Assembly (NCBI GenBank): GCA_963920635.1
Contig: OY987307.1
Span: 15,205,735 to 15,269,734, forward strand
Direction of reading: 5' to 3'
DNA: 64,000 bases
Origin: Pseudeuparius sepicola
Taxonomy: Eukaryota > Arthropoda > Insecta > Coleoptera > Anthribidae
This document shows, in pieces, positions 25,765 through 40,700 of the stretch (positions are counted from its first letter, which is position 1; each line of letters begins with the position of its first letter). Position numbers and translations under genes: made by a program. Under the pieces are notes generated by a model. It saw only the letters and a list, made by a program, of their open reading frames with translations. It did no database searches and had not been told where the DNA came from.

Positions 25765-28700
25765 TTATCCAGGGCATCTTGTGACATCCGGTAAAAAGTG
25801 CGACTCTGGAAACAAGTTGGCCCCAAAACAAAAATATTACTTTGAAAGTTTGAGGAGAGGATTCAATTAAGCTATTAACAATCAAACCATACACGAAATG
25901 GAAAAATTAAATTTCCTATCTCTGTGAAGTCCGTCGTATATCTTATATACATTCTTACGAAACGGTGCTTGCATCATCCGCCAAAACATTCACCGAGTGT
26001 TGCACTACAATAACGGCGATAAATAAGCAGGTGGAAGGGCGGGGGCCGCTGCGGTGGCTAGTGATTAGTGAACTGTGGATCCGGCAGTGTATATACATTG
26101 TTTACTACGGTTCAACGCAGAGCCTGTTTGGCATGCCGTAAGGTTTGCCTAAAAAGATATAACAAACCTTACTGCAGCTCAACACAGGAGGGTGTTTAAA
26201 CGTAGTAAACTTCGTCTGCAATTTCGCATTTTAACACACTTCCTAATCATTATTAGCATTACGTAAATTATAATATTATACTGGTTTATTAAGTAGTATT
26301 ATTAGGTAGGTAATGTTTTTAGAACAGAAATGATTGAAAATACAATAAGTAGTAGGTACAAAATCAAACTAACATTTTATAAGCACAGGCACTTGAAACG
26401 AAAAAAAAATTAAATATCTACGTTTAAAGGTGGCAAACAGCTACATTGTTTCAAAGAAATACTAAAAATAAAGTAACAACTAAAAAAGACATAAAACCGT
26501 TTAAAGACAATTTTGGGACAATTCTTGTTTGAAATGGACATAAACGTAGGCCCGGAAAACTAATTATTTATTTTAAGGCGGAACTCGCAGTGTATTAAAG
26601 TAGCAATCCTTTGGACCCTTTTTTTCCGTTATTTTCCAACCAATTTTGATGATTTTTTTTTTCATTGTATTCAGAAAAGTAATGGCAAGAGATTGATGGT
26701 TTTTTGATATTCTGATTTATTTATTCAAAAATCATATTTCTGGGCCGAAAATCAAAATTCTAAAACCATCAATCGATCGGTACAACGTTTCTAAACAGTT
26801 TCCTTTTTTTAAATCGGCAAAAGTGAAAAATTACAGTAAAAAATGGGATTTAGTGACATTTTCTTTCATTTTCTTTGGCTGGCGTACTCCCCTACGTATG
26901 GAACGCGGAGAGGGGCATCGCTGGGGTCGTACGTGACTTGTACCTCCCCTCTCTAGGCGGCGGACATCAGGCGATAAATTTTTTATTGCTTTTTAAAAAA
27001 ATATGATAATTTCATCGTTCCAGAATTAGCTCAGGAAGTGGTTTGTCGGTTTAACAGCGACGGATCTCCGATATTTCTTGTATGCTTTGGTGTTATTATT
27101 GTGTTGTTTTGTTGATACGTTCTTTTTGAACATTTTGTTGTTTTGTTATTGCCATTGCCGCTGTTATTTTTGCTGTTAGTGTTGTTTTGTTATCATATTG
27201 GTGACTTAACGTTGGTTATAAAAGGTCGCGAAGAGAACCGAAAAGCAGGAGGATTTCTGTTAGGAAAATTTTGCTATTGACTTTATTATTATATGATTCA
27301 CTACTTGTATACCTAACATAATTTATTTATTAGTATAAACAATAGAAAGGGGTGTTTAAAAACAAGGTGCCATAATTTCTGGTACAAATAGAATGTAACA
27401 AAATAATGGTCTTTTCCTCGTTTTTCGTTTTTGAGATACCTAATCGAATTTTGTTTGTCTTGGTACAAACATGTTTTTTAGTAGGTATGCTAATTTTGCA
27501 GGTATAAGCCATAATAATCGTATCTATTGAAAAAAATTTCCCAGTTCCTTTGGCGCCAAAATCAAATTTTATATAGAGGGATAAAATTATTTGATAAACT
27601 AGGTAAAGTCACATTATTATTATCATTTGATGGGCAAAATATCAGGTTGAGGACAAAAACAACAATATCTGGTTTTTTTTAGAAAGTGCCGACTTTTCGA
27701 CGTATATTTTTCGTCTTCTTCAGGGCTAAAAATATACACCGTGTCCCGGATAAGAATGAACAGCATGGGGATATTGCAAACGGTGAGAGATAGGGCAACG
27801 GTTAAATGGGGAAAAAGTTGCGCCATTTTGAGGTCAATAAAATGGCACAAACAGATTTTTAATATCTTTTTTCGTTTTTGAGTTATTTTGAAAAAAGTAA
27901 AATTTTGCGTTATTGACTTTGAAGAAAATGGTAAATGGAAATATTTTAGGGAATTTTTCTGGGAGTTTAATGCGAGATTTAACGGACACATCTTTTAAAA
28001 ACCTGTATCATCGAGATATTTATTTTACTTTATATAAAAATTGCTATTTTTAAATACCATTTAACGTGCTTTTTTTTAATTATAGCCACAGGATCAAATT
28101 TTTGTCTCTTATATCTGCTGCCCAAATCTACCAACATTTTACAGGGTGGTTACAACAAAAATCATAAAATGAAAAACTTCAAGCAGTTAAAACTCATTTT
28201 TCCAAATGGCATGTCCCATGTTTTTATTTATTTTCAAGTATTGTCACTTTTTGACAATGGATTATCAATTGTCATGGTTGCCTGAACATATTTTAGGCGG
28301 ATTTTAAATCAAATAAATCAAAAAGTGAAAATATCTAGAAATATATTGGAAATAGGTAGGTATTTATCGAGCAATATCGAAGTAACTAGAAAAAATTCTG
28401 TAAATATTGGGACCCCCTGTATAAAATTTTATTTATGAAGAGGTGCATCTTGCGCCAAAAATACTTAAGTATTATTGATAAAAGGCATTTTCAATATATA
28501 TATGGTTTCCTTGGTTTTACTTATTTCCCAAAGTCCTCTAGTTATAGCTTAATTCGAACTTAGAAAATATTACTTATTTTATACATAGAGACTTACTATT
28601 ACAATATATATATATTTTTCCACTTGTCTAAATCAATTTCATCGAGATTACAACCTGAAATAGGCTCCAATGGTTTCTTCGGAGATAAATTTCTTAAAGG

Positions 28701-31700
28701 TATTTTCTATTAAAAGAATTACACGTTAGGTATGTTGTTTTCCCAATTTTTCCAAAAATTTGAGCTTCAGTTTTCGTAAAACTTTTTTCTCTAATGATTT
28801 TTCATTAATATATTCTGATAGATTTATTGTTGTCATTTTTCTTAAAAAAAAACTAGCGGCCCTTCTCGGCTTCCCACGGGGAAACAATTGTAATTTTTTT
28901 ACATCTTGGGTTACATTATTGGAGTTTTCGTAGGGATGCCTAATTTAACTCGATTTACAATATAGCCTATGTTACTCAGTGATAATGTAGCATTCTATTA
29001 GTGAAAGAATTTTTAAAATCGGTCCAGTAGGTTTTGAGCTTATTCATTACACACAGAAATATAAAAATACAAATCTTTTCTCTTTACAATATTAGTATAG
29101 ATAAAACAATTTTTGTGCGTTCTATTCGATTAGGCAATACACATTTTGTATTACTTCGAAAAAGGCCATTGCTGATGCAACACAACAGAGCAAAAGCACT
29201 ACCAAACAGACGACTTCTCGATTTAGTTATAAAAAAATGTTAGAAATATCTACTAGAAACGACACAACAGAGCAAAAGCACTACCAAACAGACGACTTCT
29301 CGATTTAGTTATAAAAACTGTTAGAAATATCTATACTAGAAACTTTTATCATGGTGTCCAACTTTATTACTGTACAAATCGGTAAAATCTTCATTTTTGG
29401 AGATAATCGCCTAAACTTTTTTTGTTTGAAAGGCCTTCAAAAACCGCTTCTTTTGACCTTCCTGCCATTTTCAAAATGCAAATCCAGGGCCGGCTGCGAT
29501 TTTTTTATACCCCCGATTTTTACGAAAACCATTTAGCGTTTTTTTTTATTTAAAATCTGACCCCACAGCGTTAATCAGAACACCCCAAAACCCCCATACA
29601 CCAAATCTGAACAAAAAATATACAGGGAGTTCCATTCTGTAGGGTCTCAAAGTTGAGCAAAATAGAAAATTTAAAGACATGGCGAGTCAAATGTGCCATG
29701 GAATCCCTTCAAAACAGTTGAATGGTCAACTCAAAATGTTAATGTGAAAAGATTTACTACAAAAATATACAGGGTATTTTTCTCCGAGCCATCTCAAAAT
29801 TCTGAAATTTTATTAAACTTTATACTGGTCAGGATCGAGTGCTCTGGAATCATTGAAAAAATATTAATAAACACAGAAGTAATTCATTTCTTTACAAAAT
29901 GTCAACCAACAAATAAAAATAATAAAGTCACTGTCTAAGATGATAGATTTTCTGTGCGTTTCCTATTATGGCACACCAGCTACCTTAACTGATATGGACT
30001 TACTGACTGGCAGGCTTATGTATTTTTTAAATTTAGTTCGTTTATAGTGTGTGGAGCGGTTTTGTTATACACGATTTTTTACCCCTACAAAGTTCCAAAA
30101 ATTCAGTAATTTGAGATGGCACAGAAAAGAACACTGTATATTTTGTATTGGACCTTTGCACACCAACACCTTTAGTAGTCCTATTGACCATTCACCTGTT
30201 TTGAGGGGATTCCATGGCACACTTGACTTGGCAGATGCCTTTAAAATTCTTAATTTGCTCAACTTTGACACCCTGCAGAGTGGAACTCCCTGTATATTCT
30301 TTATTAAAATTTGGTATAAAAGGGTTTTGGGATGTTCTGATTAACGCTGTGGAGTCAGATTTTAAATAAAAAAATCGCTAAATGATTTTCGTGAAAATCG
30401 TGGGTATAAAAAAATCGCAGTCGGCCCTGTATTTGCATTTTGAAAATGGCAGAAACATCACAAGAAGCGGTTTTTGAAGGCCTTTTAAACAAAAAAAGTT
30501 TAGGCGATTATCTCCAAAAATAAAGATTTTACTGATTTGTACAGTAATAAAATTGGACACCCTGTATAGCATAACCAGTGGCGAAACCAGAATTTAAAGT
30601 TGGAGTGGAGGCTAATTATTTTAAAAAATCGTTCGGTAATATTTACGGCAAAACTATTGTTTTAAAATAAATTTTATTTAGAAATAAATACTACGCGGCA
30701 GATCTTTGGGGGGGGGCTAAAGCCCCGAGCCCCCCCTGGTCCACTGATCATAACGCAAAAAAATCACCAGTCACCTTCATGACCGCACTTCCCGAGTTTA
30801 TTGCCTAAGCCGCGTGCCGTTCTTTAGAACATCAGAAGCGATAGGAAAATAACGCGATGCGACCGCTATTCTTGCGGTGTTGTCAAATTTCGGATGCCAC
30901 TTAATCTAACGTGTAAGAACTAATATACACCAGAAACGTTCTGGATGTCACGAGTCGATGTAGTAAAATTATCCAGAGTATATTTAATATACAAAACCGC
31001 GCAACTCGCGCGCCACCAAATATACAAAATTTTTACAACCACGCATTTTGACATCCGGCCAGAATTCATAGGGTACGATTCTACAAACATTATAACACGA
31101 TTAGCATTGGAAAACGTTGTGACATCCGATTTTGGATCTCACAGCGTCGATGGATGTCACAGCTCCGGTGAGATTTTTACGTTTTGATGTCACAACGTAT
31201 GGTGGTCGAATCTATATATATATATATATATATTCTAAAGCGATACCCTCTCAGAAATTACCAGAAATTAATTAAAAACTACTAATTATTTGTGCACTAA
31301 ATCTCAATTTCGCATATGAGTGACTTCATGAAAACGATCTTCAGAAGTGAATCCCACAAAATGCATTTTCTTTTTTTAATTATAAACAAAAACTCAGATT
31401 TTATTGTTTACTTTGGTAAAATAAAGTAGTAAACAATAACATCTGTATTTTTGTTGATAATAATAAAAAACAAAATACATTGTGTAGGATTTGAACCTAA
31501 GGTGAAATAAATGGCACTTTCGTGGGCACCCATTAGGCTAAATCCACTTCACATTTGAGATATGGAATCTGCTTTTGGGGAGCATGTGGCCTGGTATTGT
31601 GTAGAGATCGTTATTTGTTTTACAAAACAAAACAACTTTGTCACATTTAAAGTATGAATACCTACCAGTTTTAATTGTGGTTGTGCAATACTTATTTCCC

Positions 31701-34700
31701 TCTGTCTAATATACCATCTACATCTACTTGGTTTATGCGGGGAGGGTTGTGATGGTTGAGTAGAATAGCATCGTGGTAGACTTTGCCATCACAGCTTTTG
31801 CTCGTGTCATATCACATTGTACCTATGTTTGTAAAATATTTTTGTTTAATAAAGTCCATTTATTATTATTATTAAAAAAGAGTCCTGTGTTATATTTGTG
31901 GTGCAAGGTCATCCATTATTTAGGGTTCACAAAATTGTATGTCACATGTACCTCTTAAATATCCCAGCACGCGTGGTTACCTTCGTTTCACCTGGACTAA
32001 CACTATATTAAAGTCCTGTGGCATAGCGCTGTTTCAAGCGCTTATTTGTCATGTCTCTTTAATTTGACAAGTTTATATGGCATATTTCTATATATTTTCT
32101 TAAGAAAAGCAAGTCGAAAAAGCAGGCAAGCATATTTTGGTACCTTTTGGTTTGAAATGAAGTCCATGGATAGTTGTAGTGTAAGTATAGAACACATTAG
32201 ATTTTTTCAGTTTCTTGTTATAAACGCCTAGTCCGGTCCTGCCGGACCTCCTAGGTGTTTATAGTCGCCCTCGCTTCTCAAAAAATGTAGTATATATGTA
32301 ACGCTTTCCTTTGGTCACGGCTAGCGGGTGCAGTTTGCGATATTTTAAGTCCAAATTTCGCCTGGGGCCGCAAAAAAATAAGTGCCACATCGCTATTGAA
32401 GAGCGCCAGAAGCGGAAAAGCCGTTCCTCCATTTGAGCCATTTTCCGATTTGGTACGCGCCGGGGAGGGAGTCGAATTTGGCGCGCCCCACCGAACAAGT
32501 GAAAGTAAAGTCCCTATACTAAAATCGAGCAACTCTATCATAAACAAGAGCACGTGGGCTGAGATATTCGCCAGTGCTGCACTGAGGCACGACCTGTATT
32601 TAATTTTACTTATACAATTGTTTACATAAAAATATTTCGGAAGAAAATTATTGGCTTAATTAAAACGGTTCAAAGCATCGATAAAATTATTTGTGGCAGT
32701 GTCTAAATAGCTGAAAACAACAAGATAGAACCGCGTACATACACTTTTGCGATCGAGTACGCCCCTGTTGCTAGGCTCGCTCAACACGTGGTTTTATTTA
32801 CACCACAATTTTAGTTCCGATCGAGGTATCCGCAAAAGAAAATTGGTTAGCTTTGTTTTGTTTGCTCACATTAATGAAGCTATGATTAAATATACCTCAC
32901 TTATATTTAGCACAGAGATTTGCAGTCAGCAGAATTGCTATCACTATTATTTCTTTTCAGTCTGAAGCTGACCGTTTGTTGATTTATATTACTTTGTATA
33001 TAACAGAATGTTTAAAGAAGTTACAAAAGTGCTCAACAAAAAACCAGGCCCAGAATGAGATGTACACATTAGCTATATCACGATTCGACATTCCAGGGGA
33101 ACCAGGATTTCCACTAAACTCAGTTTACAGGTAAAATATTGTAAATTTCTTTTTATAACAACTTTATAATTTTAATAGATTTTTGATTGATGGGGTTAAT
33201 AGGGTTCTCATTTAACACTTTAATGGGAAAGGAGCAATAACTTTTTATGAATATAGAAGTTTCAAAAAAGTAATAATGGGCAAGCATTTAAAATGAACAA
33301 AAAAGTAGTAGCCATATACGAGCCCTATCTCAGTGAAGTTGACCCAACCATTCCAAATATCAAATTTATGAATTTATAGCATGTTGAAGCAGACGTTTTT
33401 GAAAATGTGCTATTTTCTGTTAACACGATAAATTTCTTCAAAAAACATATTTTTATAAGTTTGGGCCATTTCACTGACACAGGACTCGTACACATGTTTC
33501 ATGCTATTTGCCAATCAGCGGTATGGTGTAATGTTAACCAAATCAAAAAGATAGGCTTGATTTGGGAAGCAACAAGTATATATGGTTACTACTTTTTTGT
33601 TCATTTTGAGTGCTTACCCATTATTGCTTTTCATGTAAATACTTTTACACTCGTGAATATTACATCCTTATTGTTTTTCATTCTTAAGTGTTATGATTAA
33701 CACAATTTGGTTGTAAGGAGCAAAACTGCCAAATTATTAAGTTGTCAGAAGATTCTTAAAGCAAAATTATAAAAATTATTTAAAAAAGTTGGGGTTGTTT
33801 TCTTAAGATCATTTATAATACTTCTACTATTTATAGTATTAATTTGAATTTGTTGTCCAAGTCTTTTTTGTTTTAGAATGGCTTGTTAATCCATCTTTGC
33901 ATCATGTACTACTACTTTTAAGTATACAGGGTGTCCCAAAAGTAATGGGGCATAGAGCAACTGCATATATTTTGGGCCAAAATATTACGACTGAGGGTAA
34001 TATGCCTTATAGAAATGTTCATTTAAGAGATACAGGGCGTTAAAGTTTGTTTTTATAAATTGGATTTTGGCTACATCTCCCAACATAATCAAGCTGCTGG
34101 TCTAGAATTTGGCACTGCTGTACTTTTGGGGATGCTGAAAATGTCAATTTCGCCATATCTCACAGAGGGCACCACTTGCATTGTTTTTGGATTGTGCTTC
34201 TACTCGTAACTTTTTGAGGTTATCCTTTTGGTCCTGCAGATCCATCATTTTATTGCATCTTTTCATTCTGCAACAAAGAGGTTTCATAACGATCAAATAA
34301 ACCGTTTGCGTTGAAATTGACAAAATGTGGCCCAAAACACCTGTTGACTTCAATATTCGGAACATACAATTTTCACCTACAACTTTCAAGTGTTACAGAT
34401 GAACTGTACCATTGAAATTGAAAAAAAAAGCCCTATGAACAATGTACCAAAAATTATTCGCTTTCACAATGTAAAGGATTGAATTTGACAAAATTCGGAC
34501 ACCTTATTTCAAGAAAACCAATGGTGTTTTGACCAATGCCCATTTGGCATTTTTTTCTTCATTTCGAATGTACAGTTGATCTGTAACATTTGAAAGCAGT
34601 AGGTGAAAATTTTTTTTCGAATATTGAAGTTGAAATGGTATTTTCCGCAGCACTTACCTTTAATCTGCGGTTTATACACATGTAAATAATAAACTCACTG

Positions 34701-37700
34701 TGTGGGTACTGGGATGTTCGTCAAGCAGGGTCAGACGCCTTGCAAAGTAATTTCTTCTGGTTTTAATTAACATTATTTCATTAGCAAACCAGCCTAAAAA
34801 CCAGCTCGTAATTAACCTTCTGTCTGATTATCAAACCAAAACAATCTTAGTGTTTGTCTGGTTGCCTAAGGGTGATTCCAGTGATTCCATGTCTGTGGGC
34901 ACCCTCTACCGGGTTTTTTGGCAACTTAGCCCAAACCTTTGTAGCGCCTTGTGAGCGTGCAGTGGTGTTAGGGTGTAAAAGGGGGAAAGACAAGAGTTTT
35001 AATTTTTAATTAATTTAAGGGAAACTGAGATCAATTTCCACAAGAAAATAGTAATAACAGGGTTCGGTGCTTGTAGAGCTTAATTACACTGACAAATAAA
35101 CCTAACGCAAGAATTTGTTTTTACGTGCGCCACTGAAGGTATGACTAGTTATAACTTATGTTTGTTGTAATGATTTTAAGAAAACTATTGTAGTAAAATT
35201 ATACGCTAGCTTGTGGCCCACGGGTAGCTACAGTCGGCGAGGGGGGGGGGTAGGTTCGTGGTGGTGACAGGGCTTCAAAATGAAAAGAAAGAACACTATT
35301 TTGGTTAACAATAATAAAAAATATATAATGATATAATTATAATAAATTAAAGCTGTATATATAAATAAAATATTTAAAGGTAACTCTAAAGGGGGGGGGG
35401 TTAGTACGGTTAACTAATTAGGCCTGTTTAAATAACTAAGCTGGTCTTATATGTGCGAACTCGAATTGAGATTTAAATAAAAATTGAATATTGAGTGCAA
35501 GAATATTCACGGCCCCACTGACTCACGTTATATTCCCAGAGTGCTACTGTTTTTCCCTTCCCTAAAATCTTACGACTACAACTTATCTGTCCCGAGCCTC
35601 CAATCTACGTTGACAAGATGAGCTATGATCCTGTAAGTTCCAACCCAGGGCTACAATCCCAAGTAGTGGTTACGGTACACGACTGCACCAATAGCCCAGG
35701 CTAGACGGCAACCAGACAGGACCGGAACGAAGAGTGGACAGACTAAATCCAATATTGACCGGCAGGAACGTACAGTGCCTACGCCCATCCACACACGGAC
35801 CGACGGAGCTGGACACTGAACAGGACAGACAGGCACACAGACACAGGCCCTAAAAGGAGAACCATGTCTTAGAATACCTATGAAATATGACAAGGTCCGG
35901 AAATATTAACTCACTTAGATATTGTGTGGCCTCTGGTGACCTTCGGAGTAACTTAATGTCCAAAGGATTGTATCATCCACAGCTGGAAAGAAAGTAGCTG
36001 GTGAAATGGCGGCACGTGGCCGTGAAGGTCAAGGCTTACCAAGGTGCATCTGAAGAAATCGGCAATATCCGACGAATCCCTTGTCGAAATGAAGAATAAC
36101 CTACTTCGGTTTCTTTACACGGCGTTTTCCGATTTATCCGAATTTATCGATTACTTACGGTACTCAGTCACCATGAATTTTTACGGAGAACACCGGTGCA
36201 ACCTCTTCAGGCACCCTTGCTGATGGGAAATGCCCGAATTCCAAGAAGGACCCGGAAATCGGAAATGGTATTGTACGAATGACAAAACCACAAAACATTA
36301 AATCTACCAAAAGCACCATTTGAGAACGCTATAACCCGGCGGCTATTCAACTTTTATATCTTTCCCAGTCGCAACTATATTTGTTAGCGGGTATTCCTAA
36401 TAAACAACACGCAAATAAACAACAATTTCATTAATAAGCGCACAACAATCGTTGCTAAGTAGCCAAAACCCTCGGCTGACATATTTATTAGAAGAAGAAG
36501 CGTCCGTCAAAACTACATGAAATGTCAAACTGACAATAACCTCAATTAATTCAGATGTCAGATCATTATCCAAACAAAGGTCCGAGAAAATAGAAAATGG
36601 AATTTTTCCCATGATCTCCGGCATGGTAATTCACATTCAGCCCGCTCTAAAAACCCCATCGTATATCCCAAAAATATTCCACAGGTATCAAACGGTGAAA
36701 TTCTGAGAATCAAGCCCAGGCAAAGGAGCAAATGACTGCCAAAATTACTAGCACTTCCCAGCAACACCAAGGCCTCGTATACAGGCAAAAACTGTGGCCC
36801 GCAATGCAAGAAACAAGTAAGAACTCACGGCTTTGGCCTTTTCGGGTTTTAATAACGACTCTTTTTAGTATTCGATGAACTCCCTACGTCTGCGGTTAGA
36901 ATGGAGCTCGGTGGCAGTGATTAGTGAAGTGATATGTGAAAACACATGCTACCTATGTGAAACAATTTACAAAGATGTTAATGGCAATTACAATGATTCA
37001 ACTATGTACTGTGTTGGTTCTTACTTCGGAAAATAAGTCCGTTCAAAACCTATCGAATCACGACTAAGAAAGAGGCTACTAATCGCTAACTCCTGTAAGG
37101 ACAAATTCTACTCGTAACAGTGGTAACTTAGTTCCTCTCTCGAGAGATGTCACTAAGTACCTGTTTAATTCAAAGTTATTTTTTACATTGTTTTATAAAA
37201 AAGGGTTTGGGGATTTTGATAACGTAGAATTGCGTTTGGGAAGCTCTTTGCATTTAAACTGTCTTCAAGGTAGCAGCCTTTGGTTAATTTATTGCTAATT
37301 TAAAGTAAATAATTGTATTTAAGCTATGAAGACCTGGTGCTAGGTGAAAGATTTTATATTGTAAATAATTAACATGGCTAAATGTGATGTTCTGCTAGCT
37401 TTTAGACTTACAAAAAATAGACCAGTACTCCACACGAGATTTTGCCTGAGTTTGATTGTGTTCAAACATAATTCCTGGCATCTCCCAAACCCACACGAGC
37501 CGAAGTCTCGTTACAAAGTCAACAGGTGTTTTGGGGCACGTTTTGGAAAGTTCAAACCAAAGGGTTGATTTGATTGTTATGGAACAAGAGTAACTTTTTC
37601 TTGCAGTATGAAAAGATACACTAAAATGATGGACCTGCAGGACCAAAAAGATAACGTCAAAAAAGTTACTAGTAAAGGCACAATCCAAAAACAGCGCAAG

Positions 37701-40700
37701 TGGCGCCCTCTGTGGGATACGGTGAAATTGACATTTTCAGCTTGTTCTCCATCCTCAAAAATATAGTAGTGCCAAATTTCAGTTCAGCAGCTTGATTATG
37801 TTGGGAGATTAGCCTTGACCGTAATATTTTGGCCCAAAATATATGCAGTTTATTTTTATAGATAATCGCCTAAACTTTTTTTGTTTGAAAGGCCTTGAAA
37901 AACCGCTTCTCCTGACCTTTCTACCATTTTCAAAATCCAAATCCAAAACCGGCTACAGTTTTTTTATACCTCCGATTTTCAGGAAAACCATTTTGCGATT
38001 TTTTATTTAAAATCTGACACCACAGCCTTAATCTGGACACCCAAAAACCCCCATATACCAAATTTTAACAAAAAAATATACAGGGAGTTCCATTCTGCGG
38101 GGTGTCAAAGTTGGGAAATGGGAATTTTAAAGGCATCTGGTGAATCAAGTGTGCCATGGAATCGCTTCAAAACAGTTGAATAGTCGACATGGCCCGCTTA
38201 AAGTGTTGTTGTGCAAAGAGCTAACACAATATTATATAGCATAAATTTGTCTCTGGGTCATCTCAAAATGCAGTATTTTGTGTAAATTTGGAATTGCACA
38301 AAGGGGGATATATTTTTTTAAAAAAAAATGAGCTCAAGAAAATTTTCACATAAGAGTGAAGAAGAAGCAATTACTTAGGGTGTGGACAATATACATGGTG
38401 TCCCAGGTTTTTTTATCAGGATTTTGACATTTTGTAGAAAAACTCATTGTAAGGTGGGTTGCTCATATAAAAATAGGTCCTAAAGTTCTTCATTTTGAGA
38501 TATTCCTATTTCTTAAAAATCAATGTTTTTATTTATTTATTTCTGAACTGTGGAAGATATTCAAATCAAATTTGACACACAAGATACATGGATGGAGAGT
38601 CAGGACTGAATAATATGAAGTTTCTAAATAAACCAGTAGCGGAGATAATGGTAATCGGTACAACTAATTCAATAAAAAAGGAGTACAGTCCTGGATAAAA
38701 TCTTACAAATATCATTTAATTCTGAACAAAAATAACTTGTTGACATTTTTATTAAACCTGTTTTTTGTGGTTTATTTCTCTAAAATGTAGTTTGCAGGGT
38801 GTCTACCAACCTGGAAAACCTGGAAATGTCAGGGAATTAGTTTTGGTCAGGGAAATCAGGGAAAAGTCAGGGAAATCTATCAAATAACCTGGAAATTTGT
38901 GGTTTAATAGATATAAAAATAGGAAATCTTTAATTCTTACAAAAACTAATCAAAATTATATCATTCATTTTGATTCTACTCCACAGAGATCACATTATGT
39001 TTTTTATTTAAATGTGATCCCTGTGCTTCTACTATACTCCAAAGATAATCTAACTAAATAAGATTTTACGAAGCTATTTATTTTTGTTTTGAAGGTGTTT
39101 ATTTTTTATATGTTTTTATTTTTTATTTTGGAGAATGTGTAAAAGATATTTGTTTGTTTTATACGTGATTTTTTTATTTTTACAATAAATCTTGTATCTT
39201 TATTTTTTATAGGGTGGCTCATTATAAAATGACGGCCTCTCTTAACTTGCTAGTTTTTGCGGTTAGAAAAAAAGTTTTTTACAAAAGTTATAGATACTAA
39301 TACAAAGTTTTTTGTGACACTATTGGACCTTATACAGTGTGTTCTAGAAAGCCGTGGCAGACATAACTTATGTTTCTTTAAATGGAACATCTTGTATATT
39401 TTTGTTATATGTTCGCTCCAACCGTTCGTTCAGAACTAAGCCTTTTTTTGAGGGATTACTCCTTGGGTCATAGGCTGCCATGAAAGACAAATGCCAAATT
39501 ATAGTAATAGCTGACAGTTTGCAAGTATATTCATGCTTTGGAAAACAAAATGGGCTCTTTTAAGATTTCAGGGAAAATGAAGGAGGGAAATTGAGAGAAA
39601 TAAGAAATTTTAAATAGTAACATAGGTAATAAACTTCGTCAAATTTATTGTTTTTAATATAATTTTTATTGAAAACTACAATGACATTTAGAAAAAGGAT
39701 ATATTTTTATGTTTTTGTGGGGTTATTTAAAAAACAGAATTTATTATGACAGACCGAAAAATGTAGAAACACTGAAAGGTAGAATTCGGGAAGAAATCCA
39801 CATATTAAATACTGAACACAGCAATTTTATTGTTGCCCCAATAAACAGAAACTTAGTAGCAAATATCAATAAATTCGAACAATAAATCCAACGAAGTTTA
39901 TTAACTATGTCACTTACTGTTTAAAATTTCTCACTTCTCTCATTTTGTTTTCCAAAGCGTGAATATACTTGCAAACTGTCAATAATTGTTACTATAATTT
40001 GGCAACCTATGACCCAAGGAGTAATCCCTCACAAAAAAGGCTGTTCTGAACGCACGGTTGGACCGAACATATAACATATATGCTTCATTGGAATCGGAAA
40101 AATGCGTAGAAAATATACAAGGCGTTCCATTTAAAAAAACAAAAGTTATATTTGCCACGGCTTTCTAGAACACACTGTATAAGGTCCAATAGCGTCACAA
40201 AAAAACGTTTTATTAGTAGGTATCTAAAACTTTTGTAACAAAACTTTTTTTTCTAACCTCAGACACTAGCAAGTTAAGGGGGGGTCACTTTATACTGTAC
40301 TTTATTAACCTCGTTAGCAACAGTTTCTGCCAAAAAGTTGAAATTCCAAGCCACTTTATAACTTTTTTCGAAAACATAATAGGACATAATTTGCACATTT
40401 ATTTAATTAATGTCAGATGACATCACTAAAACTAATAGTCCGCTTTTGAATTTTTTTGTTAGTAAGCACGATCGTTCAGAGTAATATCATCTTAGGGGAT
40501 CTGTTGACTCTTCCATTTTATTTAAATTCGCATATTTAACTCTGTAGGTATTAGTCAGGGAATTTTTTGCTTTTTGGTCAGGGAAAACCTGGAAAAGTCA
40601 GGGAATTTTAAAAACTCGATTTGGTAGACACCCTGAGTTTGGCTGCGGGCAACAATCATAGTTGCCATGGATTGTTTTATTCAAGTTTGTTATTATTGTC

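Noticed and set aside
27215..27260. TATAAAAGG as a promoter of a nested gene
   Set aside because: No open frame, splice signal or known gene follows on either strand.
27623..27991. 122-codon minus-strand open frame
   Set aside because: It lies over a CAGGGTGTCC-type end and Penelope-like motif; the protein shows no family signature.
32278..32629. Overlapping 77-91-codon frames on both strands before exon 3
   Set aside because: No domain; GC-richer DNA gives long frames by chance, and both strands are open together.
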